DNA of 64,000 nucleotides. Origin: Streptomyces sp. I05A-00742. GTDB lineage: Bacteria; Actinomycetota; Actinomycetes; Streptomycetales; Streptomycetaceae. Position 1 is the stretch's first letter, and the number at the start of each line of letters is the position of its first letter. The notes below the pieces were generated by a model that did not search any database, had not been told where the DNA came from, and saw nothing but the letters and a program-made list of their open reading frames with translations. Of the stretch, positions 51,201 to 59,484 are shown in pieces. The position numbers were made by a program, and so were the translations under genes. The DNA is taken from contig NZ_JABETO010000001.1 in NCBI RefSeq assembly GCF_013055795.1, positions 310,376 through 374,375 on the forward strand, read 5' to 3'.

Positions 51201-53612
51201 CTACACGTCCACGACGTGGATGGGCGTGGAGTCCTGGGGCCGGTCTCCCACGAGGAAGTTCAGCCGGCTGTCTCCCAGCGGAGAGTCGGCCGAGGCCTTG
51301 ACCGCGACCCACGCCACGGCGGTGGAGCCGCTGCCGGAGAGGGCCAGGGCGACGTCCACGAAGGTGAGGGTCTGCCCGTCTGCGGACAGGGTCCCGGGGT
51401 GGTGCTGCGTGTTGCCGGAGGCGTCCTGCACGGTGAGCTGGTGTCCCGGGAAGGCCTCCTCGACGAACCGCAGCTCCTTGCCCGGGGGGAGGGTGACACG
51501 GATGGTGCGACGGGAGCCGGGTGCGCCGTCCGTGTCGGCGCGCAGCTGTACGCCGGGGTAGCGGGTCTCGCCCGTGCGGGGCAGGGTGACGTCGGGTGGT
51601 CCGCCGGGCAGGACCGAGAACCACTCCGTGACACGGATGGGCGTGGAGCTTCCGGGACGCTCTCCCACGCGGAAGTTCAGTTGCGTGTCCCCGAGCGTTG
51701 AGTCGGCGGAGGCCTTCACCGCGACCCAGGCCGAGGACAGCGATCCGTTGCCCGACAACGCCAGGGCGACGTCCGTGAAGGTGAGGGACTGCCCGTCGGC
51801 GGACAAGGTCCCGGTGTACTGCACCGGGCCGCCTGAAGGACCCTGCACGGTGAGCTGGTATCCCGGGCCGCCCTCCTCGACGAACCGCAGTCCCCTTCCC
51901 GGGAGAAGATCCACGCGGACCGTGCGACGAGATCCCGATCCGGCCGCGTCAGCGCGTAGTTGTACGCCGGGGTAGCGGGTCTCGCCCGCGCGGGTCAGGG
52001 TGACGTCGGGTGGTCCGCCCGGCAGCACCGAGAACCACTCCACGACGTGTATCAGGGCGGAGTTCTGGGTTCGGGGTCCTATGCGGTAGGTGAGCCTGGT
52101 GTCTCCCAGGGGTGCGGTGTCGGTGGCCTTGACCGCTACCCATGCCTTGGACGTCGAGCCTGTTCCTGACAGTCCTGGTGCGACGTTGGTGAAGGTGAGT
52201 GTCTGGCCGGTTGCGGAGAGCGTTCCGTTGTAGCGGGTCACGGTTCCGGAGGAGCTCTGCACGCTGAGCTGGTACACGGAGTTCGCCTCGGCGACGAACT
52301 GCAGCCCTTTGCCGTGGGGAAGGTCCACGTACACGGTTTGCAGAGCGACCGCGTTGGCGTCGGCGCGTAGTTGTACGCCTGGACGTCCGGTGTCGCCGGC
52401 GCGGGTCAGGGTGACGTCCGGGGGGCCGCCGGGTAGCAGCGATAGCCATTCTGTGACGCGGACGGTGGTGGAGTTCTGGGTTCGGGGTCCTATGCGGTAG
52501 GTGAGCCTGGTGTCTCCCAGGGGTGCGGTGTCGGTGGCCTTGACCGCTACCCATGCCTTGGACGTCGAGCCTGTTCCTGACAGCCCTGGTGCGACGTTGG
52601 TGAAGGTGAGTGTCTGCCCGTTGGCGGACAGTGTTCCGTTGTAGCGGGTTACGGCCCCGGAGGAGCTCTGCACGCTGAGCTGGTATCCGGGGCTTCCGTC
52701 GGTGACGAACTGCAGCCCCTTTCCCGCGGGGAGATCCACGTACACCGTCAGCTGCTGAGCGACTGAGCTCGCGTTGGCGCGCAGTTGCACGCCCGGGCGG
52801 CCGGTGTCGCCGGCGCGGGTCAAGGTGACGTCGGGTGGGCCGCCGGGCAGGAGCGAGAGCCATTCCGTGACGCGGATGGTGGTGGAGTTCTGGGAGCGGG
52901 GGCCTATGCGGTAGGTCAGCCTGGTGTCTCCCAGGGGTGCGGTGTCGGTGGCCTTGACCGCTACCCACGCCTTGGACGTCGAGCCCGGACCCGCCAGTCC
53001 CGGGGCGACGTTGGTGAAGGTGAGTGTCTGGCCGGTTGCGGACAGCGTTCCGTTGTACCGGGTCACGGTCCCGGAGGAGCTCTGCACGCTGAGTTGGTAT
53101 GTGGGGCTTCCGTCCGTGACGAACTGCAGCCCCCTCCCCGCGGGGAGATCCACGTACACGGTCTGCGCCGGGATCGTGCCCGAGTCGACGCGCAGTTGCA
53201 CGGCCGGGCGGCCGGTCTCGCCCGCGCGCGTCAGCGTCACGTCCGGCGGCGGGCCCGGCAGCAGGGAGAACACCGGTGGCGGCGGTGGTGGTGCGGGCAA
53301 GGACGTCCAGGCCTGCCGGGCCCACGACCCGAAGTAGTAGCGCCAGACTTCGATCTTGCACTCGCCGATGCCGTCCACGCGGATCTGCGGGCGCGCGGTC
53401 GCCCGGCCGTCAGTGTGCGCGCTCCACGCGATCTGAGTTCCGTTCGTGTTCGCGTTCAGCAGAGTGCAGGGCCCTGCGACCTGTAACGTCCCTTGCTGGC
53501 CTGCCAGGGTTCCGGAATTCCCGGGGCAGGAGATGTCGACTTCGACTACGGCGACCTGCCCCACATGGCCCGGCAGGCCTGCCATACGGGTAATCGCGAT
53601 TTCGCCAGCCAT
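51201..53612 (-). CDS. 803-residue protein with five tandem 137-residue repeats
   Basis: The first 112 residues form a separate N-terminal domain with three cysteines (29, 49, 85). Five repeats follow at about 115-251, 252-389, 390-526, 527-664 and 665-803. Each has LLPGGPPDVTLTRAGDTGRP, VYVDLPAGKGLQFV, GTLSATGQTLTFTNVAPGL and KAWVAVKATDTAPLGDTRL, and ends with RVTEW, giving an Ig/CARDB-like beta sandwich. Repeats 1-3 are nearly identical; 4-5 form a second subgroup. No signal peptide, membrane helix or sorting signal is seen, though the fold looks extracellular. GAGGGGATGAAG lies before the ATG. Function unknown. Confidence 0.85.
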   Translation of the reverse strand: MAGEIAITRMAGLPGHVGQVAVVEVDISCPGNSGTLAGQQGTLQVAGPCTLLNANTNGTQIAWSAHTDGRATARPQIRVDGIGECKIEVWRYYFGSWARQAWTSLPAPPPPPPVFSLLPGPPPDVTLTRAGETGRPAVQLRVDSGTIPAQTVYVDLPAGRGLQFVTDGSPTYQLSVQSSSGTVTRYNGTLSATGQTLTFTNVAPGLAGPGSTSKAWVAVKATDTAPLGDTRLTYRIGPRSQNSTTIRVTEWLSLLPGGPPDVTLTRAGDTGRPGVQLRANASSVAQQLTVYVDLPAGKGLQFVTDGSPGYQLSVQSSSGAVTRYNGTLSANGQTLTFTNVAPGLSGTGSTSKAWVAVKATDTAPLGDTRLTYRIGPRTQNSTTVRVTEWLSLLPGGPPDVTLTRAGDTGRPGVQLRADANAVALQTVYVDLPHGKGLQFVAEANSVYQLSVQSSSGTVTRYNGTLSATGQTLTFTNVAPGLSGTGSTSKAWVAVKATDTAPLGDTRLTYRIGPRTQNSALIHVVEWFSVLPGGPPDVTLTRAGETRYPGVQLRADAAGSGSRRTVRVDLLPGRGLRFVEEGGPGYQLTVQGPSGGPVQYTGTLSADGQSLTFTDVALALSGNGSLSSAWVAVKASADSTLGDTQLNFRVGERPGSSTPIRVTEWFSVLPGGPPDVTLPRTGETRYPGVQLRADTDGAPGSRRTIRVTLPPGKELRFVEEAFPGHQLTVQDASGNTQHHPGTLSADGQTLTFVDVALALSGSGSTAVAWVAVKASADSPLGDSRLNFLVGDRPQDSTPIHVVDV

Positions 53613-54114
53613 TCTTCATCCCCTCACGAGGAATTGGACGACGGGAAGCGGGCGAGGCGGCACGGCGACCACCTGCCCGAACGCCGGGCTTTCGGTAGCA
53701 CTTGCTCAGCCTCGCCCGGCCAAGGCTGCCCGGGTGCGGTGGCCTGCAAAAGGGGGCGTGTGCACTCGAAAACGGTTCCCTGCCATGCAGAGTGCCCACC
53801 GCGCCCCGCATCACGGACTACGCGTGTCCCGCACGCACCGCCCGAGTCCCACGGCCCTCCCCGCGCGCTCCACGGCACCCTCCGTCCACTCCCGGTCCCC
53901 ACCCCGGAGCGCGCCCACTATGGCCGGAACCCCCTCGGACCCTCGGGCGCCCACCACCGCGCCCGGCACTCGGCCGCTGCGCGGGGCGCCGGCGAGTCCT
54001 GGAGGTTGACGGCTCAATTACGGTGAGCTGGTGCGGCCCTGCGTCCCTTTCCTCCTGTTTTCGCTGTCACGATCCTCCAATTCCGGCCCCGGCCGGTTCT
54101 GCGATGCTGAGTGG
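53613..54114. other. intergenic region upstream of the repeat protein
   Basis: About 500 bp between divergent genes, without a credible coding frame. It should hold the leftward promoter of the repeat gene and the rightward promoter of the next gene. CTGCAAAAGGGGGCG and CTCGAAAACGG patches are AT-richer than their surroundings, but no promoter is clear. Confidence 0.4.
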
Positions 54115-54483
54115 GTGAGCCAGCAAGAGTGGGAAGCGCTGACCCAGTCCGAGGAAGCGTTCATGGTCAACGCCTACGAGATCGACATCCTGCCGGGCGT
54201 CCGCGGCGATCTCGCCGCAGCGGACCAGCCCCGGCCGGTCGGCGAGCTCGCGGACATCCTGCTCGCTCTCGTCGACCGCGGGTGGATCGAGGTCCACCGC
54301 GTCGCGCCCTGGCACGGCCCTTCGGGACAGGTCGGCATTCACCCCGGGGCCTTGGTGTCCCGTGATCGGCTGCCGTCCGTCCTCGGCGACCCGGCGAACT
54401 GGGAGTATCCGGCCGACGGGGATTGGACCGGCGCCTTGACCCTGGTCCAGACGGAGGCGGGGAAGAAGATCACGCATCGCTAG
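54115..54483 (+). CDS. hypothetical protein
   Basis: A 122-residue protein starting at GTG 54115: MSQQEWEALTQSEEAFMVNA in translation, then YEIDILPGVR and ELADILLALVDRGWIEVHRV. It is mostly helical and soluble, and looks like a complete small protein, with winged-helix-like features in the middle part (LLALVDRGWIEVHR), but no family is recognised. No strong ribosome binding site is visible. Its stop is three bases from the cut edge of a transposase remnant, so its last codons may derive from the insertion event. Confidence 0.6.
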   Translation: MSQQEWEALTQSEEAFMVNAYEIDILPGVRGDLAAADQPRPVGELADILLALVDRGWIEVHRVAPWHGPSGQVGIHPGALVSRDRLPSVLGDPANWEYPADGDWTGALTLVQTEAGKKITHR

Positions 54484-54485
54484 GC

Positions 54486-54686
54486 GGCGTTCATAGACGG
54501 TCTTCCACGGTCCGGACCTCTCGGGCAGGTCACGCCACTGCGCCCCGGTCCGCACCCGGCGCAGAATCCCGTCGATCACCTGCCGGTGATCCCGCCACCT
54601 GTCACAACGCCCGTTGCTGACTGGCAGGAACGGCCCCAGGCGTTCCCACTCGGCATCCGTCGGATCGCCCCGCCCCATGCTCACAT
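54486..54686 (-). pseudogene. IS5-type transposase, N-terminal remnant
   Basis: Leftward translation from about 54686 gives VSMGRGDPTDAEWERLGPFL, then RWRDHRQVIDGILRRVRTG, AQWRDLPERSGPWKTVYER, the typical N-terminal helical domain of IS5-family (IS1647-like) transposases. The similarity stops at about 54486, where the sequence becomes the end of the adjacent gene. The catalytic DDE domain is absent. Inverted repeats were not found. Confidence 0.75.
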
Positions 54687-54710
54687 CAACGACTCGGGAA
54701 CGGGGGCCGT

Positions 54711-55092
54711 TCACGTGGGCAGCACGACACCTGCGTGCTGGGCGCTCTCTGGCCTGGAGAGGAACACCCGTCGGGTTGGCCGGTCGATTTCCGCGACGAC
54801 GACGGCGATCTCCTCCCCGACCTCGAAGTCTCCTGCCGGACTTGCCGCAGGCCGGCCGTGGGTCTCTCTGAAGGGGACCAGCCCGAAAACGCCGTCCCCG
54901 AGGTCGACGAAGATGCCGATGGGAAGCACCTTCTCAACCGTCCCGCGGAGTTCTTGGCCCACCACTGTGCGGTCGGCGAAAGCCTGGAGGGGGTCGGGCT
55001 CCAGTGCCTTCAGAGACAGTCTGGCCTCCGCGTTGAAGGTGCAGGGACTCCAGGAACGCCCAGAGTTCCGGGCTCTCAGACCGCCAATCCAT
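54711..55092 (-). pseudogene. S1 RNA-binding-domain protein, internally deleted
   Basis: A start at 55092 gives MDWRSESPELWAFLESLHL; after that the S1-like sequence resumes in another frame with FNAEARLSLKALEPDPLQAF, then GQELRGTVEKVLPIGIFVDL, VGEEIAVVVAEIDRPTRRVF. In intact relatives I remember, a full first S1 domain lies between these two parts; here it is missing and the frame is shifted. The gene is flanked by transposase remnants on both sides, which probably caused the deletion. S1 proteins bind RNA in translation or decay; this copy should be inactive. Confidence 0.6.
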
Positions 55093-55862
55093 ACCCGCCA
55101 CCCTGGCACACGGCGTCGTGTGCCAGCCGAACCGCGCCGGAGGCGATGTCCGGCCTGGCCCTGCTTCTCCGGGATCGTGTGCGCGATGCCGCGGCGGCGC
55201 AGGTCGGAGCGGATCGCGCGTGAGGAATAGGCGCGGTCGGCCAACACGTGGTCGGGTCGGGTGCGTGGGCGTCCACCGGCCGGGCGGCTCACACGGATGC
55301 GTTGCATCAGCGGTAGGAACTGTGGGGCATCTCCGCGCTGTCCGGCGGTGATGATGACGGCCAGCACGTGCATCGAGGCGGCGACCGCCAGGTGGACCTT
55401 GCTCGTCAGCCCACCGCGGGAGCGGCCGAGACTGTGGTCGTCGGGCTCGACGCTCACCAGCGATTCTGGCACTGTGGGCGCGCCGGCTGCCCCTTTTTGC
55501 GGGCTCCGGCAGCGTGCTGATGCGCCCGGCAGGCGGTGGAGTCGATGGGCACTTCCCAGTCCAGGATCCCGTCGGCGTCGGCGGTAGCGTTCAATAATGC
55601 TGCCAGGATTCGGGCCCAGACGCCGCCGCGCTGCCAGCGGCGAAAGACGGCGTATGCCGTCGCCCAACGGTCCGTACCGCTCGGGGATGTCTCGCCACGG
55701 CGAGCCGGTCCTGGACCGCCACCAGATCGCGGAACACCTGGCGGCGGTCCCTGGGCGGGTGCCCCATCGACGGTATCGGCGGCAGCAGCGGCTACAGTCG
55801 CCCCACTGCCGGTCTGTCAGGTCTCCACGGCTCACCGGGAGATGATGCACCGGGGTGATCAA
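55093..55862 (-). pseudogene. IS5-type transposase, frameshifted and truncated
   Basis: Pieces in more than one frame match an IS5-family transposase: RGDLTDRQW, IWWRSRTGSPWRDIPERYGP, then (shifted) the linker, then KGAAGAPTVPESLVSVEPDD, HSLGRSRGGLTSKVHLAVAA, HVLADRAYSSRAIRSDLRRR and GIAHTIPEKQGQAGH. The DDE catalytic core is largely present, but there are at least two frameshifts in the first third and the C-terminus is lost at about 55135. A single long frame joins it to the S1 remnant by chance. Confidence 0.75.
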
Positions 55863-55895
55863 TGCTCCGAACTGGCCCTCGCTCTCCCGCTACCA

Positions 55896-56501
55896 TCAGG
55901 CGGGTTGCGCGGGTGCGGCCCCCAGGGCTCGGATCGCGAGATCGATCGCGGTGGTCAGTCGCTCCATCTCGTGGCCGGCGCGCTCCCGCACCCGCAGGCC
56001 GAGCACTGTCGTGAACAGCAATTCCGCGGCCCCACCGATGTCGAGATCGGTGGACAGCTCGCCTCGCTCCCGCCCTTCGGCCAGCACCGCATGCAGGGCC
56101 TGCCGAGTGACCGCGAACGCAGCCTCGGTCCGCTCATGGACCTGGTCGTCAGCGGTGCCGAGCTCGGTGGCGGTGTTGACCACAAAGCATCCGCGACCGG
56201 ACTCGCCGCCGGCTGGGCAGGTCACCAGCCACAGCATCCATTCCCGCAGTACCTCGCGAACCGGTCGATCACTCGCATCCAGACGCTGGCGGGCCTGCGT
56301 CGACTCGGTGGCCCGGTAGTGGTCGAGCGCGCGCAGAAAGAGCGTGTGTTTGTCCGTGAACGTCCGGTACAGGCTGCTGGGCGTGAGCTTCAGCTCGTCG
56401 CCCAGGTCCCGCACTGAAGTGGCGTGGTAACCGCGCCGCCAGAACAGCTCGGTCGCCGAGTTGACCGCGTTCTGCTCGTCGAACTGTCGAGGGCGTGCCA
56501 T
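55896..56501 (-). CDS. TetR-family regulator
   Basis: A 201-residue TetR protein of the AcrR/LfrR-like group. It begins MARPRQFDEQNAVNSATELF and has the recognition part TSVRDLGDELKLTPSSLYRTF. The C-terminal domain has CPAGGESGRGCFVVNTATEL, typical of TetR_C_16/YcdC-like regulators. It is divergent from an MFS exporter, with two palindromic sites between them, so it should repress the exporter and itself until a ligand binds. Confidence 0.92.
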   Translation of the reverse strand: MARPRQFDEQNAVNSATELFWRRGYHATSVRDLGDELKLTPSSLYRTFTDKHTLFLRALDHYRATESTQARQRLDASDRPVREVLREWMLWLVTCPAGGESGRGCFVVNTATELGTADDQVHERTEAAFAVTRQALHAVLAEGRERGELSTDLDIGGAAELLFTTVLGLRVRERAGHEMERLTTAIDLAIRALGAAPAQPA

Positions 56502-56523
56502 GAGTTCACCTTACCCATCTTGT

Positions 56524-56537
56524 GGAGCGTTCGCTCC
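56524..56537. promoter_or_regulatory. TetR operator, proximal to tetR
   Basis: GGAGCGTTCGCTCC is a perfect 14-bp palindrome 22 bp upstream of the tetR start. Its half-site GGAGCG recurs in the second site at 56557-56574. Confidence 0.75.
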
Positions 56538-56556
56538 CATACTAGGGTCCCCGATA

Positions 56557-56574
56557 CGGGAGCGATCGTTCCCG
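56557..56574. promoter_or_regulatory. TetR operator, proximal to the MFS gene
   Basis: CGGGAGCGATCGTTCCCG is an 18-bp palindrome with a single mismatch pair, 20 bp before the MFS start and 33 bp, about three helical turns, from the centre of the other site to within a base or two. Confidence 0.75.
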
Positions 56575-56594
56575 AATGTATGGAGGAGGATCCG

Positions 56595-57797
56595 TTGACG
56601 ACCGCAGAGCAGACCCCCACCCAGATACAGGAACCAGGGACCCCAGGCAGGAGTCGCTGGATGGCGGTCTGTGTGGTGACGCTGGGCACCTTCCTGTTGG
56701 TGACCGCAGAGCAACTGCCGATCGGTCTGTTGACCTCCGTGGGGTCCGCGCTGTCGGTCTCCGAGGGCACGGCAGGGCTGATGGTGACGGTGCCCAGCAT
56801 CGTCGCCGGGTTCGCGGCACCGCTGGTCCCGATGATCGTCGGGTCACTGAACCGCCGCGTCCTGCTGCTCGGGCTGATGGCCCTGATGACCGTCGCGAAC
56901 CTGGGCTCCGCCCTGGCGCCGAACTTCGCGGTGCTGGTGGGCTCCCGGGTGCTGGTCGGCATAGCGGTCGGCGGCTTCTGGGCGATCGCCGCCGGCCTGG
57001 CGGTCCGACTCGTCGCGCCTGCGGACGTGCCTCGCGCCACCGCGGTCATCTTCGGCGGCGTCGGAGCCGCGAACGTGTTCGGTGTCCCGCTGGGCACCCT
57101 GGTCGGTGATCTGACCGGCTGGCGTATCGCCTTCTCCTCACTCAGCGCCCTGGCGCTCGTGACCCTGATCGCCCTGCTGGCGGTACTGCCGAGGCTGGTC
57201 ACCTCCCAGACCATCCGGCCCAAGCTGCTGATGGAGCAGTTCCGGAACCCGGGCGTGCGCGTCGGCATCATCGCGACGGCGCTCCTCGTGTTCGGACACT
57301 TCGCCGCTTACACGTTCGTGAGCCCGGCACTGCAGAAGCTGTCGGGGATCGACGAGCGCTATGTCGGTCCGTTGCTGTTCGGGTTCGGTGCGGCCGGCAT
57401 GATCGGCAACTTCGTCGCCGGGTCGGCGCTCTCCCGCCGCGTGCACCGCAGCGTACTGACCATCGCCGTAGCCATGACGGCCGCGATGCCACTCTTCCTG
57501 CTGCTGGGCCGGGCCGCGCTCGGCGGCGCCATCCTGCTGATCGTCTGGGGCCTGGCCTTCGGCGGTGTGTCTGTGGGCCTCCAGACCTGGATAATCAAGG
57601 CCGCTCCGCAGGCCGTGGAAGCCGCCTCCTCGCTGTGGGTGGCGGTGTTCAACCTGTCCATCGGTTTCGGCGCGTTGGCCGGCGGCATCATCGTCGACAC
57701 GCTCACGCTCCAAGGCGTGCTCTGGCTCGGTGGCGCCTGTGCTTTGCTCGCCGCCCTGGCGATCTGGACCGCCCGTACCAACGACGCTGTGCGCTGA
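56595..57797 (+). CDS. MFS exporter (DHA1, AraJ/CmlR-like)
   Basis: A 400-residue, 12-helix transporter. Helix 1 shows VTLGTFLLVTAEQLPIGLL, the family's typical E-x-LP-x-GLL, followed by SEGTAGLMVTVPSIVAGFAA, and helix 4-5 GIAVGGFWAIAAGLAVRL. This group exports sugars, chloramphenicol and other drugs. I use the TTG at 56595 because GGAGGAGG is six bases upstream; the ATG at 56580 contains part of that site. It is divergent from and likely controlled by the TetR protein. Confidence 0.88.
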   Translation: MTTAEQTPTQIQEPGTPGRSRWMAVCVVTLGTFLLVTAEQLPIGLLTSVGSALSVSEGTAGLMVTVPSIVAGFAAPLVPMIVGSLNRRVLLLGLMALMTVANLGSALAPNFAVLVGSRVLVGIAVGGFWAIAAGLAVRLVAPADVPRATAVIFGGVGAANVFGVPLGTLVGDLTGWRIAFSSLSALALVTLIALLAVLPRLVTSQTIRPKLLMEQFRNPGVRVGIIATALLVFGHFAAYTFVSPALQKLSGIDERYVGPLLFGFGAAGMIGNFVAGSALSRRVHRSVLTIAVAMTAAMPLFLLLGRAALGGAILLIVWGLAFGGVSVGLQTWIIKAAPQAVEAASSLWVAVFNLSIGFGALAGGIIVDTLTLQGVLWLGGACALLAALAIWTARTNDAVR

Positions 57798-58028
57798 CCG
57801 AGATCCACTCGGGCTGCCCGGGTACCGGAGAAGGACTTCCGGTGCCGGCCAGGGCGGCCTCGGCGGTCGGAATGATCGAACTCGGCCCGCCGGTCCGTAC
57901 GGATGTGCTGCGCCGGTCGACCGGCGGGTGAACCGCGCATTTTCCGATCCTGCGACCAGGCGATTACCGGGTTGGATACGGATCGTCACCCACCGTCGAT
58001 GCCCTGCGGGGGGGCGAAGGAGCGGCAG

Positions 58029-59114
58029 ATGAGGCGTTCGAGGCTGTGGGCCGGAGCGGCGGCGACCTTGGCGGGGGCGTGTCTGATGACCTCGCAACTG
58101 GTCGTGCCGGCGGAATCCGCTCCTCAGCGGTATGTGGTGTTCACCCCGGGGACGGCGGCGAACTGGACGCCGCCGGGCGGGGTCAAGCAGCTGCACTTCT
58201 ACCTCTGGGGCCCGGGTGGCGGCGGAGGCGGCGCGGGAGGGTCCGGCGGCGGGGGCGGCGGCGAGGGCCGGGGCGCGGTGAGCGGCGTCGGCACCGACAG
58301 CTCGTCGAACGGTGTGGACGGTGCCGGAGGCGCGGGAGGGAACGGCGGAGGCGGCGGGGCAGGGAGTTTCCTGCACTGCGTGGCGCCGCCCTCGGGATCG
58401 CTGATCATCTCCCCCGGAACGGGCAACGCGGGCGGCGCGGGTGGCGCGGGCGGGGACGGCGGGTCCAGCGGCACCAACCTCCTGGGCACCGACGGCAGCA
58501 AGGGCAAGAACGGTGCCACCGGCGCCCGCGGCAGCTCCGGGGGCCACACCTCGGTCGGCATCCTCAGCAGGTACAACCCCGTGACCGGCAGGCGCCAGGA
58601 CACGACCCTGCCCATCATGGCCGCGTACGGCGGCCAGGGCGGACACGGGGGCCGGGGCGGAGGCGGCGGAGGCGGGGGAAGCGAGAAGGGCGCATCTGCC
58701 GGGCAGGCGACGAAGGCCACGGCGGAAGGCGGCGCGGGAGCGGCCAGGAAGCTCGCGTTCAAGCCCTGCCGTCAGTTCGTTCCCGGCAAGAAGGGCTCCA
58801 ACGGCGGACAGGGGACGAATGGCGCCGCACGCTACACCGCGGGTGACGGCGGCCCCGGTGGCGCCGGCGGATCCGCAGCCCAACCCGCACGCATCAAGCT
58901 TCCCGACGGCACCTACTACACCCCGCCGGCGACAGCCGGCAGGGGCGGCAACGGCGGAACGCGCCCGCCCACCCGTTTCGACCGTTTCAGGTATCGCCCC
59001 GGCTTCGGCGGCGCCGGCGGCACCGGCGACACCAAGCCCGCGGCCGGCAAGCGCGGATACGACGGCGGCGCGGGCGCCAAGGGCGGCGACGGCCTGATCG
59101 TCATCGCCTGGTGA
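58029..59114 (+). CDS. glycine-rich secreted protein
   Basis: A 361-residue exported protein. Signal peptide MRRSRLWAGAAATLAGACLM has a hydrophobic core ending near ESA. The mature protein starts YVVFTPGTAANWTPPGGVKQ and LHFYLWGPGGGGGG, the entry strand pattern of glycine-rich beta-helix or tail-fibre domains (Gly_rich type), and ends GGAGAKGGDGLIVIAW, which closes the same domain. Gly makes up about a third of the residues, mostly as GGAGG and GGNGG. Two Cys occur (FLHCVAPP, FKPCRQF). GAAGGAG precedes the ATG. A structural cell-surface role is likely. It is followed by another exported protein. Confidence 0.85.
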   Translation: MRRSRLWAGAAATLAGACLMTSQLVVPAESAPQRYVVFTPGTAANWTPPGGVKQLHFYLWGPGGGGGGAGGSGGGGGGEGRGAVSGVGTDSSSNGVDGAGGAGGNGGGGGAGSFLHCVAPPSGSLIISPGTGNAGGAGGAGGDGGSSGTNLLGTDGSKGKNGATGARGSSGGHTSVGILSRYNPVTGRRQDTTLPIMAAYGGQGGHGGRGGGGGGGGSEKGASAGQATKATAEGGAGAARKLAFKPCRQFVPGKKGSNGGQGTNGAARYTAGDGGPGGAGGSAAQPARIKLPDGTYYTPPATAGRGGNGGTRPPTRFDRFRYRPGFGGAGGTGDTKPAAGKRGYDGGAGAKGGDGLIVIAW

Positions 59115-59214
59115 CCCCCGCCGGCACCGGGCCCGGCATCTCCACCGGCCGGTGCAGCCGCCAGCGGCCCGCACGCCCCCTCACCCATCACCGCTCACGG
59201 ACAAGGAGAGCCCC

Positions 59215-59484
59215 ATGACCGGGACGCTGAAGAAGACCGCCATCCTCGCCGCCTGCGTGGCCGCACTGACCGGCGCCGCGGCCGCCCTGCCCGCCGGCAC
59301 CGCCCATGCCGACACCGGCAGCTGCTCCGCCACCCTGCCCGCCCGCACCAACGGCAACGCCGCCAACGACGTCGTCCAGCAGGGCAACGCGGCCGTCGGC
59401 GCGGTCGCCGACCTGGTCACGTGCACCGTCAACCAGGGCAACAAGGGCCTCAACGGCGCCGACGACGAACTGGACCTGGGCTGA
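59215..59484 (+). CDS. small secreted protein
   Basis: An 89-residue exported protein with signal peptide LKKTAILAACVAALTGAAAA and cleavage near AHA. The mature 55 residues have two cysteines (SCSATLP and VTCTVNQ), which may form a disulfide, and Asn/Gln-Gly-rich sequence (NGNAANDVVQQGNAAVG), similar to small streptomycete surface peptides. ACAAGGAGA lies before the ATG at 59215. It is 100 bp after the Gly-rich gene, and the two may be co-expressed. Confidence 0.8.
   Translation: MTGTLKKTAILAACVAALTGAAAALPAGTAHADTGSCSATLPARTNGNAANDVVQQGNAAVGAVADLVTCTVNQGNKGLNGADDELDLG

Noticed and set aside
54711..55862. Single 383-residue transposase-S1 fusion protein
   Set aside because: The transposase part has frameshifts and lacks its C-terminus, and the S1 part resumes in mid-domain, so the open frame is a chance join of two dead genes.
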